In this document: positions 11,741 to 23,931 of the stretch, piece by piece | How positions within the stretch are numbered: the stretch's first letter is position 1 | How the letters are laid out: each line of letters opens with the position of its first letter | From: Isoetes taiwanensis | Taxonomy: Eukaryota; Streptophyta; Lycopodiopsida; Isoetales; Isoetaceae | Assembly: GCA_021234155.1 (NCBI GenBank) | Contig: JAJEKV010000025.1 | Location: 9,061,642 to 9,125,641 of the forward strand | Direction: 5' to 3' | DNA length: 64,000 nt | The notes under the pieces: model-generated | The model's input: only the letters and a program-made list of their open reading frames with translations | Told to the model about the DNA's origin: nothing | The model's database searches: none | Position numbers and translations under genes: made by a program

Positions 11741-12211
11741 TTAATATAAGAATCAACACAAAACTACCATTAATTATTATTAACACTTACTATTGCATTT
11801 AACACATTTAAATTAAAATCCCCCTTAAACCCCCTTTGGTTTGGGTGCATATTCACACAGGGGGTTACTCCGGGCAACGAGAGCTGTCGGATGGGCATAT
11901 TTGCTCTTTATTCCAAGATCTGGACCGTACATAGCGATCCTCGTTTGTGGGGTATGCATGTACAAATTTTTGTATACTGTATATTGAGATTTGCAAAATA
12001 CTATAAGATTTGAAAGAATGTACTTAATGGTGTTAATTTTGTACATGTATTGTAAATATATTTTTGGGGCTCTCGCTGCCCTACGTAACCCCCCGTGTGA
12101 ATATGCACCCAAACCAAAGGGGGTTTAAGGGGGATTTTAATTTAAATGTGTTAAATGCAATAGTAAGTGTTAATAATAATTAATGGTAGTTTTGTGTTGA
12201 TTCTTATATTA
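11741..12211. repeat. Foldback: two ~150 bp inverted arms around a ~170 bp loop
   Basis: The left arm (about 11741-11891) begins AATATAAGAATCAACACAAA and runs through CCCCCTTTGGTTTGGGTGC to GGGGGTTAC and GGGCAACGAGAGC. The right arm (about 12064-12211) is its reverse complement with very few differences, ending TTGATTCTTATATT. The near-perfect arms indicate a recent foldback/MITE-like unit or a TIR pair of a short non-autonomous DNA transposon. It occupies the right end of the 2.94 kb insertion. The loop (about 11892-12063) codes for nothing recognisable. Confidence 0.8.
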
Positions 12212-12227
12212 CAAGGGTTCATAACAG

Positions 12228-12260
12228 AACAACAAGGTGATACGGACGCTCCCGCACTAG
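12228..12260 (+). pseudogene. LINE-D, second piece: 33 bases between two insertions
   Basis: This short stretch reads EQQGDTDAPAL in the same phase as the 9094-9278 piece once one ATAACAG copy is counted. At its right end GCACTAG joins GGAGACACC at 29281 when the CACTA element and one TAG are removed. It is the key that shows both insertions struck the same LINE. Confidence 0.85.
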
Positions 12261-12535
12261 CACTACAAGAGGATGAGGGTTTGGCATCAGAAAAATCGTC
12301 AGACAAATTGAATGATTATGTCCTGACGAATATCCTAACGATTAAATTCCTGACGATATATCGTCAGAAGAAAACGTCAGTCAAATCGGCAGAAATTAAA
12401 CGTCACATGTAGCGTCCGAAAAATCGTCAGAAAAGTCGTCATATTTTTGCGTCAGGTGTAACGTCAACATTTTCGTCAGAAAAAACGTCAGAGCCTATGT
12501 CAGACAAAACGTCAGGCAAAACGTCAGAAAAAAAG
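12261..12535. repeat. Left TIR and subterminal CGTCAG array of the CACTA element
   Basis: After the 42-bp terminal repeat the motif (T)CGTCAGA or close variants (CGTCAGG, CGTCAAC, CGTCACA) recurs roughly every 10-25 bases, about a dozen times, separated by A-rich spacers such as AAAAA and CAAAA. Orientation is mostly the same along this side. These are candidate binding sites for the DNA-binding transposase subunit. The array ends at an A/T-rich run near 12533-12568. Confidence 0.85.
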
Positions 12536-12561
12536 CGTTTTTTTTTTTTTCTCTTTTTTTC

Positions 12562-15500
12562 TTATCTTATCACGGTTCATGTATGATAACTAAGATGGTA
12601 AGCTTGATAGCATTGGGCAAGTGCCTAGATTACCCCAATAAAGTTGAAAAGTGTGTTTGTCTTATGTCCATTGGCAGCAAAATATTCTCAAATAAGCATG
12701 TTTTCTTACATTGGACATCTGTTGGAGCTCGTTGAAAATTCTTCAACACTTTAGGGCAAGATGGCCGTGGAGCTCGAACGATGGCACGGTTGGCCTGAAG
12801 GAGACACATTGTCCTGGTACTCTTCCAATGGAATGCTATGTCTGCACCTAATTAGGACTGACGGTAGTATCCATGCTCATATATTTAGGTTCCATGTGTT
12901 AGAATGCAAGGAAAGAACCGAAATCTATGGTTGTGCTTCATATTTGCTCTAGACATTCCATATGGCGGCATCTATTCCGGATACTATGGCTGGCCAGGAC
13001 AATGGAAACATGGGTGAGAACCGTTATTCTGATATTGGTGCAGCCGTTTGCAATTTCTTTGAACATATGGCTATTAGTGACAAGGATGACCAGAGCAAAA
13101 CCGTGGCTTCTGCCTCAAGGCCAACAAGAAGACATGTCAGTGGCTTCTGCTCAGAGCCAATGCAATGGCATGTGGGACTTCCAAAGAACTGCATGGCAAT
13201 ACAACTGTGGATTACTCCAACAACATTCCTGCTAGCCTCAAGCGTCTTAATAAGGTGTGATGGCCTTTTTGCTTGATATGGGTATTTAATATTATTCTGT
13301 GGTCTTCTGAAATGCTAAGATCTGGATCCTTTCATTGTATACATATATGTGATTAGATCTAAGCCTCTGAATGATTTCTTATATGATTATACATTTGAGA
13401 ATGCTCACAGTTAGAAGGGGCTCACAGTTAGAAGGGGCCACAATAGTAAATACTCTGATGCTGATATATTTTAATAATGCCATCTTACCACTAAGTTTGT
13501 GTGTCCATGTTGTTAAGATAATCCATAGACTGAAATGAACTTGGTATATGAGAGTACACTGTCCAGAATTGGCTATCCAGAATTTGCTTCTATGATTTAC
13601 TGCAGCAGTAATTACGAAATACCACAGTCCTCATAATGCAGTTATACACATTGGTAGTAGTACTGCATATTACAAAAGACACGTGCTGTTAGTGAAAACC
13701 TAGCGGCTGGCAGAAGTTAAATGTAAATCGAAATATATAATGGCCTAAGTCCTTTAATTGGGTAAAGCTAAGTTTAGAATTAGCAAATGTGAAAGGCTAG
13801 CATAATGTTGAGCTTGACTAGAGTGACAGATCAGGGAAATATTGCAGCACAACTATGTTTTAAGATGTAGAAACAGTAGCAAATGGTTTTGCAACAGTGG
13901 AAAACCACTGCATGACGTCTTGAAAAATACATGTTTAGAGCTGTGAAACAGGGGCATTGATATTAGATACAGATAGTTTGCGTTGAAAAACTATTCTATT
14001 CTATTCTATTCTATTCTGCATGTGCACTTAGCATGGCACTGGTATTAGATATAGATTTTTGTGCTTAGATATTCTGCATGAACAGGTTGCATGGCACTCA
14101 TAGTAACTACGGGCATTTGTTTAGGATGGTATGATGGACATTTGTTTTGGAGGAGTTAGAAGCTTGAGATAGATCTAATAAATAAGATAATTATACATGT
14201 TGCTGCTGCTACGCAGAAATTGTGTATCGTTATATTCTGCATGAACAGGTTGCATGGCACTCGTATTAACTATGGGCATTTGTTTAGGATGGTATGATGG
14301 GCATTTGTTTTGGAGGAGTTAGAAGTTAGAGATAGATCTAATAAATAAGATAATCATGCATGGTGCTGCTGCTACTCAGGAATTGGGTAGTGCTATGATT
14401 CATATTCTAGAGAAGTTAAGGATAGCTTAATTTCAAGTAATATATGGCCTTAAGACTCCTTGACCATGTGCTAATCTACACTATAGAGGTTAAGCCCAAG
14501 TTGGTTATGCAAGTCTGACTGCATAGTGCTGCAAATTATGCGCATGATAATGCTAGTAATTACAGCAAGAAGCTTGATCTACATCAGCTTGAAAGATCTA
14601 CTGCAGGAATAGAAACAGCAAGGCCACTTTTGCTTCTAATTTCAGAACGAGACGTAAAAAGCCACAGTTCTTTTATGTATGCATACCCTGCTTACATATT
14701 CAAATGATTGGCTATGAAGGGCAGAAAAATGATGGCTTTTATAGACTATAGCTCTGTTGTTTGACAGATGGAGGCTACTCATATGGGTATTTGGAAATTG
14801 CCTTGGTATACTCCATTAGACGAAATCTGGTTTTTCACTTTCTAATGGTGTTGTTTTAGATTTTGTTTGCTATTATGATTGTTTACATGGCAGTGTGAAG
14901 GGGGATGACCCCAAAAGATCCCATGATACCTGCTACCATGTACAAGGCAACCATTTCTAATGCTTGTTTTTTGTAATGTTGGTGCAGGTAACAGGATCTT
15001 TTGCTCATTGTTATGTATTCCTTAAAAAAGTGGAAGCTGGATAAAGACCACGGATACATATTTAAAGATTGCAAAGAAATCGAAGAGTGCACTTGCGGAG
15101 CTACAATGAACTACTCAGTCTACACTGGTTTGATCTAAATAATGTTAAACAGTGGATATTTTGGTAGTGATTAGGTGTATTTGCTTAAATGACAATAGGA
15201 TTTGGAATATGAATAAGGAAGAATTTACATTGGATCACACTTAGCATTGGATATTTGGAATATTTAATTTCTTTTTGGGCTCATAGTTAATGTCGAATAA
15301 AGTAACATAGTCTGGGCCTAAGGTTAGTACACCTGACTAAGCTTAGGGCTGCTTATTGTATCAAGTTATTTCCTTGCAAAGGTATAACGAGATAAAAGTC
15401 TGGAGACAGATTTAAAAGGTTTTTTTGTTCTTTAACTCAGTGTATTGGTTATACCAATAACCTGGACTATGTTGCATTAAATTCAGGTGAAATTCTATCA

Positions 15501-16581
15501 TGCTAACAGTGGCAAATTGTTTAATAATATAGGAAAAGGCAAAGGATGAGAAGAATGAGACCAATAATCTATGATGGCTAAAAGTAATGGATAAGGACAG
15601 AAAAGTCATGATTCACATGACAATAAGCATTTGCTGAAACTGTGAAAAGTCTATTGATTGAAAAGGCTTTCGATTCCATTCGGTTGTAACATGGCTAGAC
15701 CTTATGGTCATGCCTCATTGAGTATTCACATTCTGACTGTGCAGCTGCAGGAGAGAGATAATTCCTTTATTATGTTCAAAAAGTTCCATCTTAACATGTT
15801 CAAGGAGCTCCAACTTATGTGACAAAAACAGATATCTCCAGTAGCTGGCCTTGGCTTTAACGGCTGGTTCAAGGTATATCAATCCAGGAAAAAGGTAAAT
15901 TTTGAATTTACAAAATATAGAGGCATTATTACCAATGTGTATCAGGCGATCAACATGTATGATAGGACATGTCTTAAAGATATTCAAGATAAGAACTTCG
16001 TGATTGGCATTACTGCGTTGGAGGATGGAAACAAAAGTGTACCATTCACCTTTCATAAGGACAAGGGGAAGACGACTGCCAGTCCCATAAAAGAAGAAGA
16101 GGAGTGTACAAGCATTGGATTAAAGAGCCTATTAAACTGACACATCCATTTTTTATCTTGATATCAAACAAGTCGTGATTGACATGACAATTGCATTTGC
16201 AAGGAAAATTAAAAGATTCCATTCGGAAATATCAAAGCGGCTTAACCTTATGGTCAAGCCTCAAAAGTGATGTTATCTCTATGCTTATTCACATTCGGCC
16301 CGTGTAGATGCTGCTCTGAACATTGAAGGGCTCCCTGATGCATTCTACAAGAGTGGTTTTCCTTTGAAGGGATTAAAGGTAACTCTTTATTCTGCATAAT
16401 GAGCTTATTCCAGGTTTGTTATATGATACTTATTATAATTTTTATTGCATTAATATGGATAGAAGTGTGAGCAATATAGGTAGGGTAGGGCCTTGGTGCA
16501 ACAAGGTCCTACTCTCCTTGTTGCATTGAATTGATTAACACTAGGCCCCCCTGATCTACGGTTGGAGGCAGGGTTTTTTTA
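12562..16581 (+). repeat. Tandem unit 1 (~4.0 kb) with gene-like exons
   Basis: First of three collinear copies inside the CACTA element, starting at CTTATCTTATCACGGTTCATG and ending at GGAGGCAGGGTTTTTTTA. Exon-like reading frames with splice-like borders include 12761-12952 (ELERWHGWPEGDTLSWYSS...), 12962-13276 (MAASIPDTMAGQDNGNMGEN...), about 15833-15894 (ISPVAGLGFNGWFKVYQSR before GTAAAT), 15937-16140 (MYQAINMYDRTCLKDIQDKN, ending in a stop) and 16308-16378 (LNIEGLPDAFYKSGFPLKGL, between TGTAG and GTAACT). I do not recognise the protein. It looks like genomic gene sequence with introns, captured and then duplicated. Confidence 0.85.
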
Positions 16582-19500
16582 TTATCTTATCACGGTTCAT
16601 GTATGATAACTAAGATGGTAAGCTTGATAGCATTGGGCAAGTGCCTAGATTATTGTTACTCCAATAATGTTGAAAAGGGTGTTTATATTATGTCCTTTGG
16701 CAGCGAAATTTTCTCAAATAAGCATGATTTTTGACATTGGACATTTGTTGGAGCTCGTTGAAAATCCTGCAACACTTTAGGGCAAGATGGTCGTAGAGCT
16801 CGAACGATGGCATGGTTGGCTTGAAGGAGACACATAGTCTTGGTACTCTTCCAATGGAATGCTCTGTCTGCACCTAATTAGGACTGACGGTAGTATCCAG
16901 GCTCATATATTTAGGTTCCATGGGTTAGAATGCAAGGATAGAACTGTCTCGCGTTGTGCTTCATATCTGCTCTAGACATTCCATATGGCAGCATCTATTC
17001 CGGCTACTATAGCTGGCCAGGACAATGGAAACATGGGTGAGAAAAATTATTCTGATATTAGTGCAGCTGTTTGCAATTTCCTTGAACATAAGTCTATTAG
17101 TGGCAAGAATGACCAGAGCATAACCGCGGGCGCCTAAGGCCAACAAGAAGACATGTCGGTGGCTTCGCCGAAAGCCAATGCAATGATATGTGGGAATTCC
17201 AAAGATCTGCACGGCAATACAACTGTGGATTACTCCAGCAACAGTCCTGCTAGCCTCAAGCGTCTGAATAAGGTTTGATGGCTTTTTGCTTGATATGGGT
17301 ATTTAATATCTTTCTGTCAAGCTAAGTTCTGGATACTTTCAGTGTATTCATATTTGTGATTAGATCTAAGCCTCTGTATGATTTCGTATATGATTATACA
17401 TTTGAGAATGCTCACAGTTAGAAGGGGCCACAATAGTAAATACTCTGATGCTGATATATTTTAATAATGCCATCTTACCACTAAGTTTGTGTGTCCATGT
17501 TGTTAAGATAATCCATAGACTGAAATGAACTTGGTATATGAGAGTACACTGTCCAGAATTGGCTATCCAGAATTTGCTTCTATGATTTACTGCAGCAGTA
17601 ATTACGAAATACCACAGTCCTCATAATGCAGTTATACACATTAGTAGTAGTACTGCATATTACAAAAGACACGTGATGTTAGTGAAAACCTAGCGGCTGG
17701 CAGAAGTTAAATGTAAATCGAAATATATAATGGCCTAAGTCCTTTAATTGGGTAAAGCTAAGTTTAGAATTAGCAAATGTGAAAGGCTAGCATAATGTTG
17801 AGCTTGACTAGAGTGACAGATCAGGGAAATATTGCAGCACAACTATGTTTTAAGATGTAGAAACAGTAGCAAATGGTTTTGCAACAGTGGAAAACCACTG
17901 CATGACGTCTTGAAAAATACATGTTTGGAGTTTGTGAAAACGAGGGGCATTGATATTAGATCTGAGATAGTTTCGCGTTGAAAAACTATTCTATTCTATT
18001 CTATTCTATTCTGCATGTGCACTTAGCATGGCACTGGTATTAGATATAGATTTTTGTGCTTAGATATTCTGCATGAACAGGTTGCATGGCACTCATAGTA
18101 ACTACGGGCATTTGTTTAGGATGGTATGATGGACATTTGTTTTGGAGGAGTTAGAAGCTTGAGATAGATCTAATAAATAAGATAATTATACATGTTGCTG
18201 CTGCTACGCAGAAATTGTGTATCGCTATATTCTGCATGATGAACAAAGTTGCATGGCACTCATTATTAACTATGGGCATTTGTTTAGGATGGTATGATGG
18301 GCATTTGTTTTGGAGGAGTTAGAAGTTAGAGATAGATCTAATAAATAAGATAATCATGCATGGTGCTGCTGCTACTCAGGAATTGGGTAGTGCTATGATT
18401 CATATTCTAGAGAAGTTAAGGATAGCTTAATTTCAAGTAATATATGGCCTTAAGACTCCTTGACCATGTGCTAATCTACACTATAGAGGTTAAGCCCAAG
18501 TTGGTTATGCAAGTCGATTGCATAGTGTTTGCAAATTATCGCATGATAATGCTAGTAATTACAAAGAAGAAGCTTGATCTACATCGGCTTGAAAGATCTA
18601 CGAGAATAGAAACAAAGAAGGCCACTTTTGCTTCTAATTTCGAGCGAGACGTAAAAGCCACGTTCTTTTATGTATGCATACCCCGCTTACATATTCAAAT
18701 GATTGGCTATGAAGGGCAGAAAAATGATGGCTTTTATAGACTATAGCTCTGTTGTTTGACAGATGGAGGCTACTCATATGGGTATTTGGAAATTGCCTTG
18801 GTATACTCCATTAGATCGAAATCTGGTTTTCACTTTCTAATGGTGTTGTTTTTAGATTTTGTTTGCTATTATGATTGTTTACATGGCGGTGTGAAGGGGA
18901 TGACTCAAAAGATCCCATGATACACGCTACCATGTACAAGGCAACCATTTCTAATGCTTGTTTTTGTAATGTTGGTGCGGTAATGGGATCTTTTAGCATT
19001 GTTATGTATTCCTTAAAAAAGTGGAAAGTCGGATAAAGACCACGGATACATATTTAAAGATTGCAAAGAAATCGAAGAGTGCACTTGCGGAGCTACAATG
19101 AACTACTCAGTCTACACTGGTTTGATGTAAATAATGTTAAACAGTGGATATTTTGGTAGTGATTAGGTGTATTTGCTTAAATGACAATAGGATTTGGAAT
19201 ATGAATAAGGAAGAATTTACATTGGATCACACTTAGCATTGGATATTTGGAATATTTAATTTCTTTTTGGGCTCATAGTTAATGTCTAATAAATTAACAT
19301 AGTCTGGGCCTAAGGTTAGTACACCTGACTAAGCTTAGGGCTGCTTATTGTATCAAGTTATTTCCTTGCAAAGGTATAACGAGATAAAAGTCCGGAGACG
19401 ATTTAAAAGGTTTTTGTTCTTTAACTTCGGTGTATTGGTTATACCAATAACCTGGACTATGTTGCATTAAATTCAGGTGAAATTCTATCATGCTAACAGT

Positions 19501-20570
19501 GGCAAATTGTTTAATAATATAGGAAAAGGCAAAGGATGAGAAGAATGAGACCAATAATCTATGATGGCTGAAAGTAATGGATAAGGACAGAAAAGTCATG
19601 ATTCACATGACAATAAGCATTTGCTGAAACTGTGAAAAGTCTATTGATTGAAAAGGCTTTCGATTCCATTCGGTTGTAACATGGCTAGACCTTATGGTCA
19701 TGCCTCATTGAGTATTCACATTCGACTGTGCAGCTGCAGGAGAGAGATAATTCCTTTATTATGTTCAAAAAGTTCCATCTTAACATGTTCAAGGAGCTCC
19801 AACTTATGTGACAAAAACAGATATCTCCAGTAGCTGGCCTTGGCTTTAACGGCTGGTTCAAGGTATATCAATCCAGGAAAAAGGTAAATTTTGAATTTAC
19901 AAAATATAGAGGCATTATTACCAATGTGTATCAGGCGATCAACATGTATGATAGGACATGTCTTAAAGATATTCAAGATAAGAACTTCGTGATTGGCATT
20001 ACTGCGTTGGAGGATGGAAACAAAAGTGTACCATTCACCTTTGATAAGGACAAGGGGAAGACGACTGCCAGTCCCATAAAAGAAGAAGAGGAGTGTACAA
20101 GCATTGGATTAAAGAGCCTATTAAACTGACACATCCATTTTTTATCTTGATATCAAACAAGTCGTGATTGACATGACAATTGCATTTGCAAGGAAAATTA
20201 AACGATTCCATTCGGAAATATCAAAGCGGCTTAACCTTATGGTCAAGCCTCAAAAGTGATGTTATCTCTATGCTTATTCACATTCGGCCCGTGTAGATGC
20301 TGCTCTGAACATTGAAGGGCTCCCTGATGCATTCTACAGGAGTGGTTTTCCTTTGAAGGGATTAAAGGTAACTCTTTATTCTGCATAATGAGCTTATTCC
20401 AGGTTTGTTATATGATACTTATTATAATTTTTATTGCATTAATATGGATAGAAGTGTGAGCAATATAGGTAGGGTAGGGCCTTGGTGCAACAAGGTCCTA
20501 CTCTCCTTGTTGCATTGAATTGATTAACACTAGGCCCCCCTGATCTACGGTTGGAGGCAGGGTTTTTTTA
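16582..20570 (+). repeat. Tandem unit 2 (~4.0 kb); 5' part clearly more diverged
   Basis: Copy of unit 1 shifted by 4020 bases at the start. From about 17391 to the end it is nearly identical to unit 1, but 16582-17390 carries many substitutions. The exon corresponding to 12761-12952 has an in-frame TAG (ACACATAGTCTTGG where unit 1 has ACACATTGTCCTGG) and the next frame is also broken. The downstream exons at 19926-20129 and 20297-20367 stay open. Small differences from units 1 and 3 cluster at CAG/CTG sites, for example around 17930-17975. Confidence 0.85.
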
Positions 20571-23419
20571 TTATCTTATCACGGTTCATGTATGATAACT
20601 AAGATGGTAAGCTTGATAGCATTGGGCAAGTGCCTAGATTACTCCAATAAAGTTGAAAAGTGTGTTTGTCTTATGTCCATTGGCAGCAAAATATTCTCAA
20701 ATAAGCATGTTTTCTTACATTGGACATCTGTTGGAGCTCGTTGAAAATTCTTCAACACTTTAGGGCAAGATGGCCGTGGAGCTCGAACGATGGCATGGTT
20801 GGCCTGAAGGAGACACATTGTCCTGGTACTCTTCCAATGGAATGCTATGTCTGCACCTAATTAGGACTGACGGTAGTATCCATGCTCATATATTTAGGTT
20901 CCATGTGTTAGAATGCAAGGAAAGAACCGTCTCGCAGTTGTGCTTCATATTTGCTCTAGACATTCCATATGGCGGCATCTATTCCGGATACTATGGCTGG
21001 CCAGGACAATGGAAACATGGGTGAGAACCGTTATTCTGATATTGGTGCAGCCGTTTGCAATTTCTTTGAACATATGGCTATTAGTGACAAGGATGACCAG
21101 AGCAAAACCGTGGCTTCTGCCTCAAGGCCAACAAGAAGACATGTCAGTGGCTTCTGCTCAGAGCCAATGCAATGGCATGTGGGACTTCCAAAGAACTGCA
21201 TGGCAATACAACTGTGGATTACTCCAACAACATTCCTGCTAGCCTCAAGCGTCTTAATAAGGTGTGATGGCCTTTTTGCTTGATATGGGTATTTAATATT
21301 ATTCTGTGGTCTTCTGAAATGCTAAGATCTGGATCCTTTCATTGTATACATATATGTGATTAGATCTAAGCCTCTGAATGATTTCTTATATGATTATACA
21401 TTTGAGAATGCTCACAGTTAGAAGGGGCCACAATAGTAAATACTCTGATGCTGATATATTTTAATAATGCCATCTTACCACTAAGTTTGTGTGTCCATGT
21501 TGTTAAGATAATCCATAGACTGAAATGAACTTGGTATATGAGAGTACACTGTCCAGAATTGGCTATCCAGAATTTGCTTCTATGATTTACTGCAGCAGTA
21601 ATTACGAAATACCACAGTCCTCATAATGCAGTTATACACATTAGTAGTAGTACTGCATATTACAAAAGACACGTGATGTTAGTGAAACCTAGCGGCTGGC
21701 AGAAGTTAAATGTAAATCGAAATATATAATGGCCTAAGTCCTTTAATTGGGTAAAGCTAAGTTTAGAATTAGCAAATGTGAAAGGCTAGCATAATGTTGA
21801 GCTTGACTAGAGTGACGATCGGGAAATATTGCAAAGACAACTATGTTTTAAGATGTAGAAACAGTAGCAAATGGTTTTGCAACAGTGGAAAACCACTGCA
21901 TGACGTCTTGAAAAATACATGTTTAGAGCTGTGAAACAGGGGCATTGATATTAGATACAGATAGTTTGCGATGAAAAACTATTCTATTCTATTCTATTCT
22001 ATTCTGCATGTGCACTTAGCATGGCAATCGGGTATTAGATATAGATTTTGTGCTTAGATATTCTCGCATGAACAGGTTGCATGGCACTCATAGTAACTTC
22101 TGGGCATTTGTTTAGGATGGTATGATGGACATTTGTTTTGGAGGAGTTAGAAGCTTGAGATAGATCTAATAAATAAGATAATTATACATGTTCTTTACAC
22201 TTTCTACGCTGTAAATTGTGTATCGCTATATTCTCGCATGAACAAAGTTGCATGGCACTTTCGTATTAACTATGGGCATTTGTTTAGGATGGTATGATGG
22301 GCATTTGTTTTGGAGGAGTTAGAAGTTAGAGATAGATCTAATAAATAAGATAATCATGCATGGTGCTGCTGCTACTCAGGAATTGGGTAGTGCTATGATT
22401 CATATTCTAGAGAAGTTAAGGATAGCTTAATTTCAAGTAATATATGGCCTTAAGACTCCTTGACCATGTGCTAATCTACACTATAGAGGTTAAGCCCAAG
22501 TTGGTTATGCAAGTCATTTTGCATAGTGTCAGCAAATTATGCGCATGATAATGCTAGTAATTACGACAAGAAGCTTGATCTACATCGGCTTGAAAGATCT
22601 ACCCAGAGAATAGAAACAAAGAAGGCCACTTTTTGCTTCTAATTTCGAGCGAGGCGTGAAAGCCCACAGTTCTTTTATGTATGCATACCCTGCTTACATA
22701 TTCAAATGATTGGCTATGAAGGGCAGAAAAATGATGGCTTTTATAGACTATAGCTCTGTTGTTTGACAGATGGAGGCTACTCATATGGGTATTTGGAAAT
22801 TGCCTTGGTATACTCCATTAGACGAAATCTGGTTTTTCACTTTCTAATGGTGTTGTTTTAGATTTTGTTTGCTATTATGATTGTTTACATGGCAGTGTGA
22901 AGGGGGATGACCCCAAAAGATCCCATGACACCTGCTACCATGTACAAGGCAACCATTTCTAATGCTTGTTTTTTGTAATGTTGGTGCAGGTAACAGGATC
23001 TTTTGCTCATTGTTATGTATTCCTTAAAAAAGTGGAATCTGGATAAAGACCACGGATACATATTTAAAGATTGCAAAGAAATCGAAGAGTGCACTTGCGG
23101 AGCTACAATGAACTACTCAGTCTACACTGGTTTGATGTAAATAGTGTTAAACAGTGGATATTTTGGTAGTGATTAGGTGTATTTGCTTAAATGACAATAG
23201 GATTTGGAATATGAATAAGGAAGAATTTGTATTGGATCACACTTAGCATTGGATATTTGGAATATTTAATTTCTTTTTGGGCTCATAGTTAATGTCGAAT
23301 AAAGTAACATAGTCTGGGCCTAAGGTTAGTACACCTGACTAAGCTTAGGGCTGCTTATTGTATCAAGTTATTTCCTTGCAAAGGTATAACGAGATAAAAG
23401 TCTGGAGACAGATTTAAAA
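20571..23419 (+). repeat. Tandem unit 3 (~2.85 kb, truncated)
   Basis: Copy of unit 2 shifted by 3989 bases. Its first exon region (20770-21283) matches unit 1 closely, with open frames ELERWHGWPEGDTLSW and MAASIPDTMAGQDNGNMGEN. The frame in 20770-21024 runs further than in unit 1, through GGIYSGYYGWPGQWKHG, because the CTCGCAG step at about 20930 differs. The copy stops at GATTTAAAAGG, where a 25-base poly-T run begins. The last ~1.15 kb of the unit, with the last three exon-like frames, is absent. Confidence 0.85.
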
Positions 23420-23924
23420 GGTTTTTTTTTTTTTTTTTTTTTTTTTAATCATAACAATTGATCCAAAAGCTTGTTTTCAGTGAAAATTGTTGCATTGGAA
23501 AGCTCTCTTTTAGATCTCTGCCACGGTATATGATTGAATAAAGTTTGGTTGAATTATCTGGTTGAAAAGCTTAACCTTTTGGCTGGCTTTAGTTATGGTT
23601 TATTCAGTGTGACCCCATTTGAAAACCTCTCGGGATTACTTACCTAGTAATTAATCTTTTGGTATTATAAACACTATGGATAAATGTAGATTCTATAAAA
23701 GATAATAATTATGATGGTAAACTTTGAATCAACAAAAGAGTTGACCACTCATTCTAAACCTTCCTTTCCTTTAATTGCTTCGTAGAAGCTTTGTTTGGAA
23801 GTCATTATGTTGAAGTTCAGAAGATCCCTTGTCATGGTATCTCAAAATTTAGCATCACTTTGCTCCTTTTAGTTCCATTCGCTATTTATTCTTGAACTTG
23901 CCCCTTGCTACATACCATAATCCC
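23420..23924. other. Poly-T run and unassigned spacer
   Basis: A run of about 25 T at 23421-23446 abuts the broken end of unit 3. On the minus strand it is a poly-A tail, so a short poly-A retroposon (minus strand) may have inserted here, but I recognise nothing between it and LINE-B at about 23925. Confidence 0.35.
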
Positions 23925-23931
23925 CTAGCGA

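Larger units (their letters stand above)
9279..12220. mobile_element. 2.94 kb insertion in LINE-D with 7-bp target duplication ATAACAG
   Basis: ATAACAG occurs at 9272-9278 and 12221-12227, and LINE-D reads on in frame if one copy plus this segment is removed. The ends are GGGGTTACTTTTG... and ...TTACAAGGGTTC, which are not good inverted repeats of each other. GGGGGTTAC at 9278-9286 does recur inverted at about 12085-12093, inside the foldback at 11741-12211. Superfamily is unresolved; hAT-like or Mutator-like elements give 8-9 bp duplications, so a 7-bp match may be one base short of the true one. It carries a protoporphyrinogen oxidase exon, and I see no transposase. Confidence 0.65.

Noticed and set aside
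12533..12570. A/T-run as a poly-A tail of a retroposon
   Set aside because: It sits exactly between the subterminal array and tandem unit 1 with no target duplication; more likely simple-sequence drift or a capture junction.
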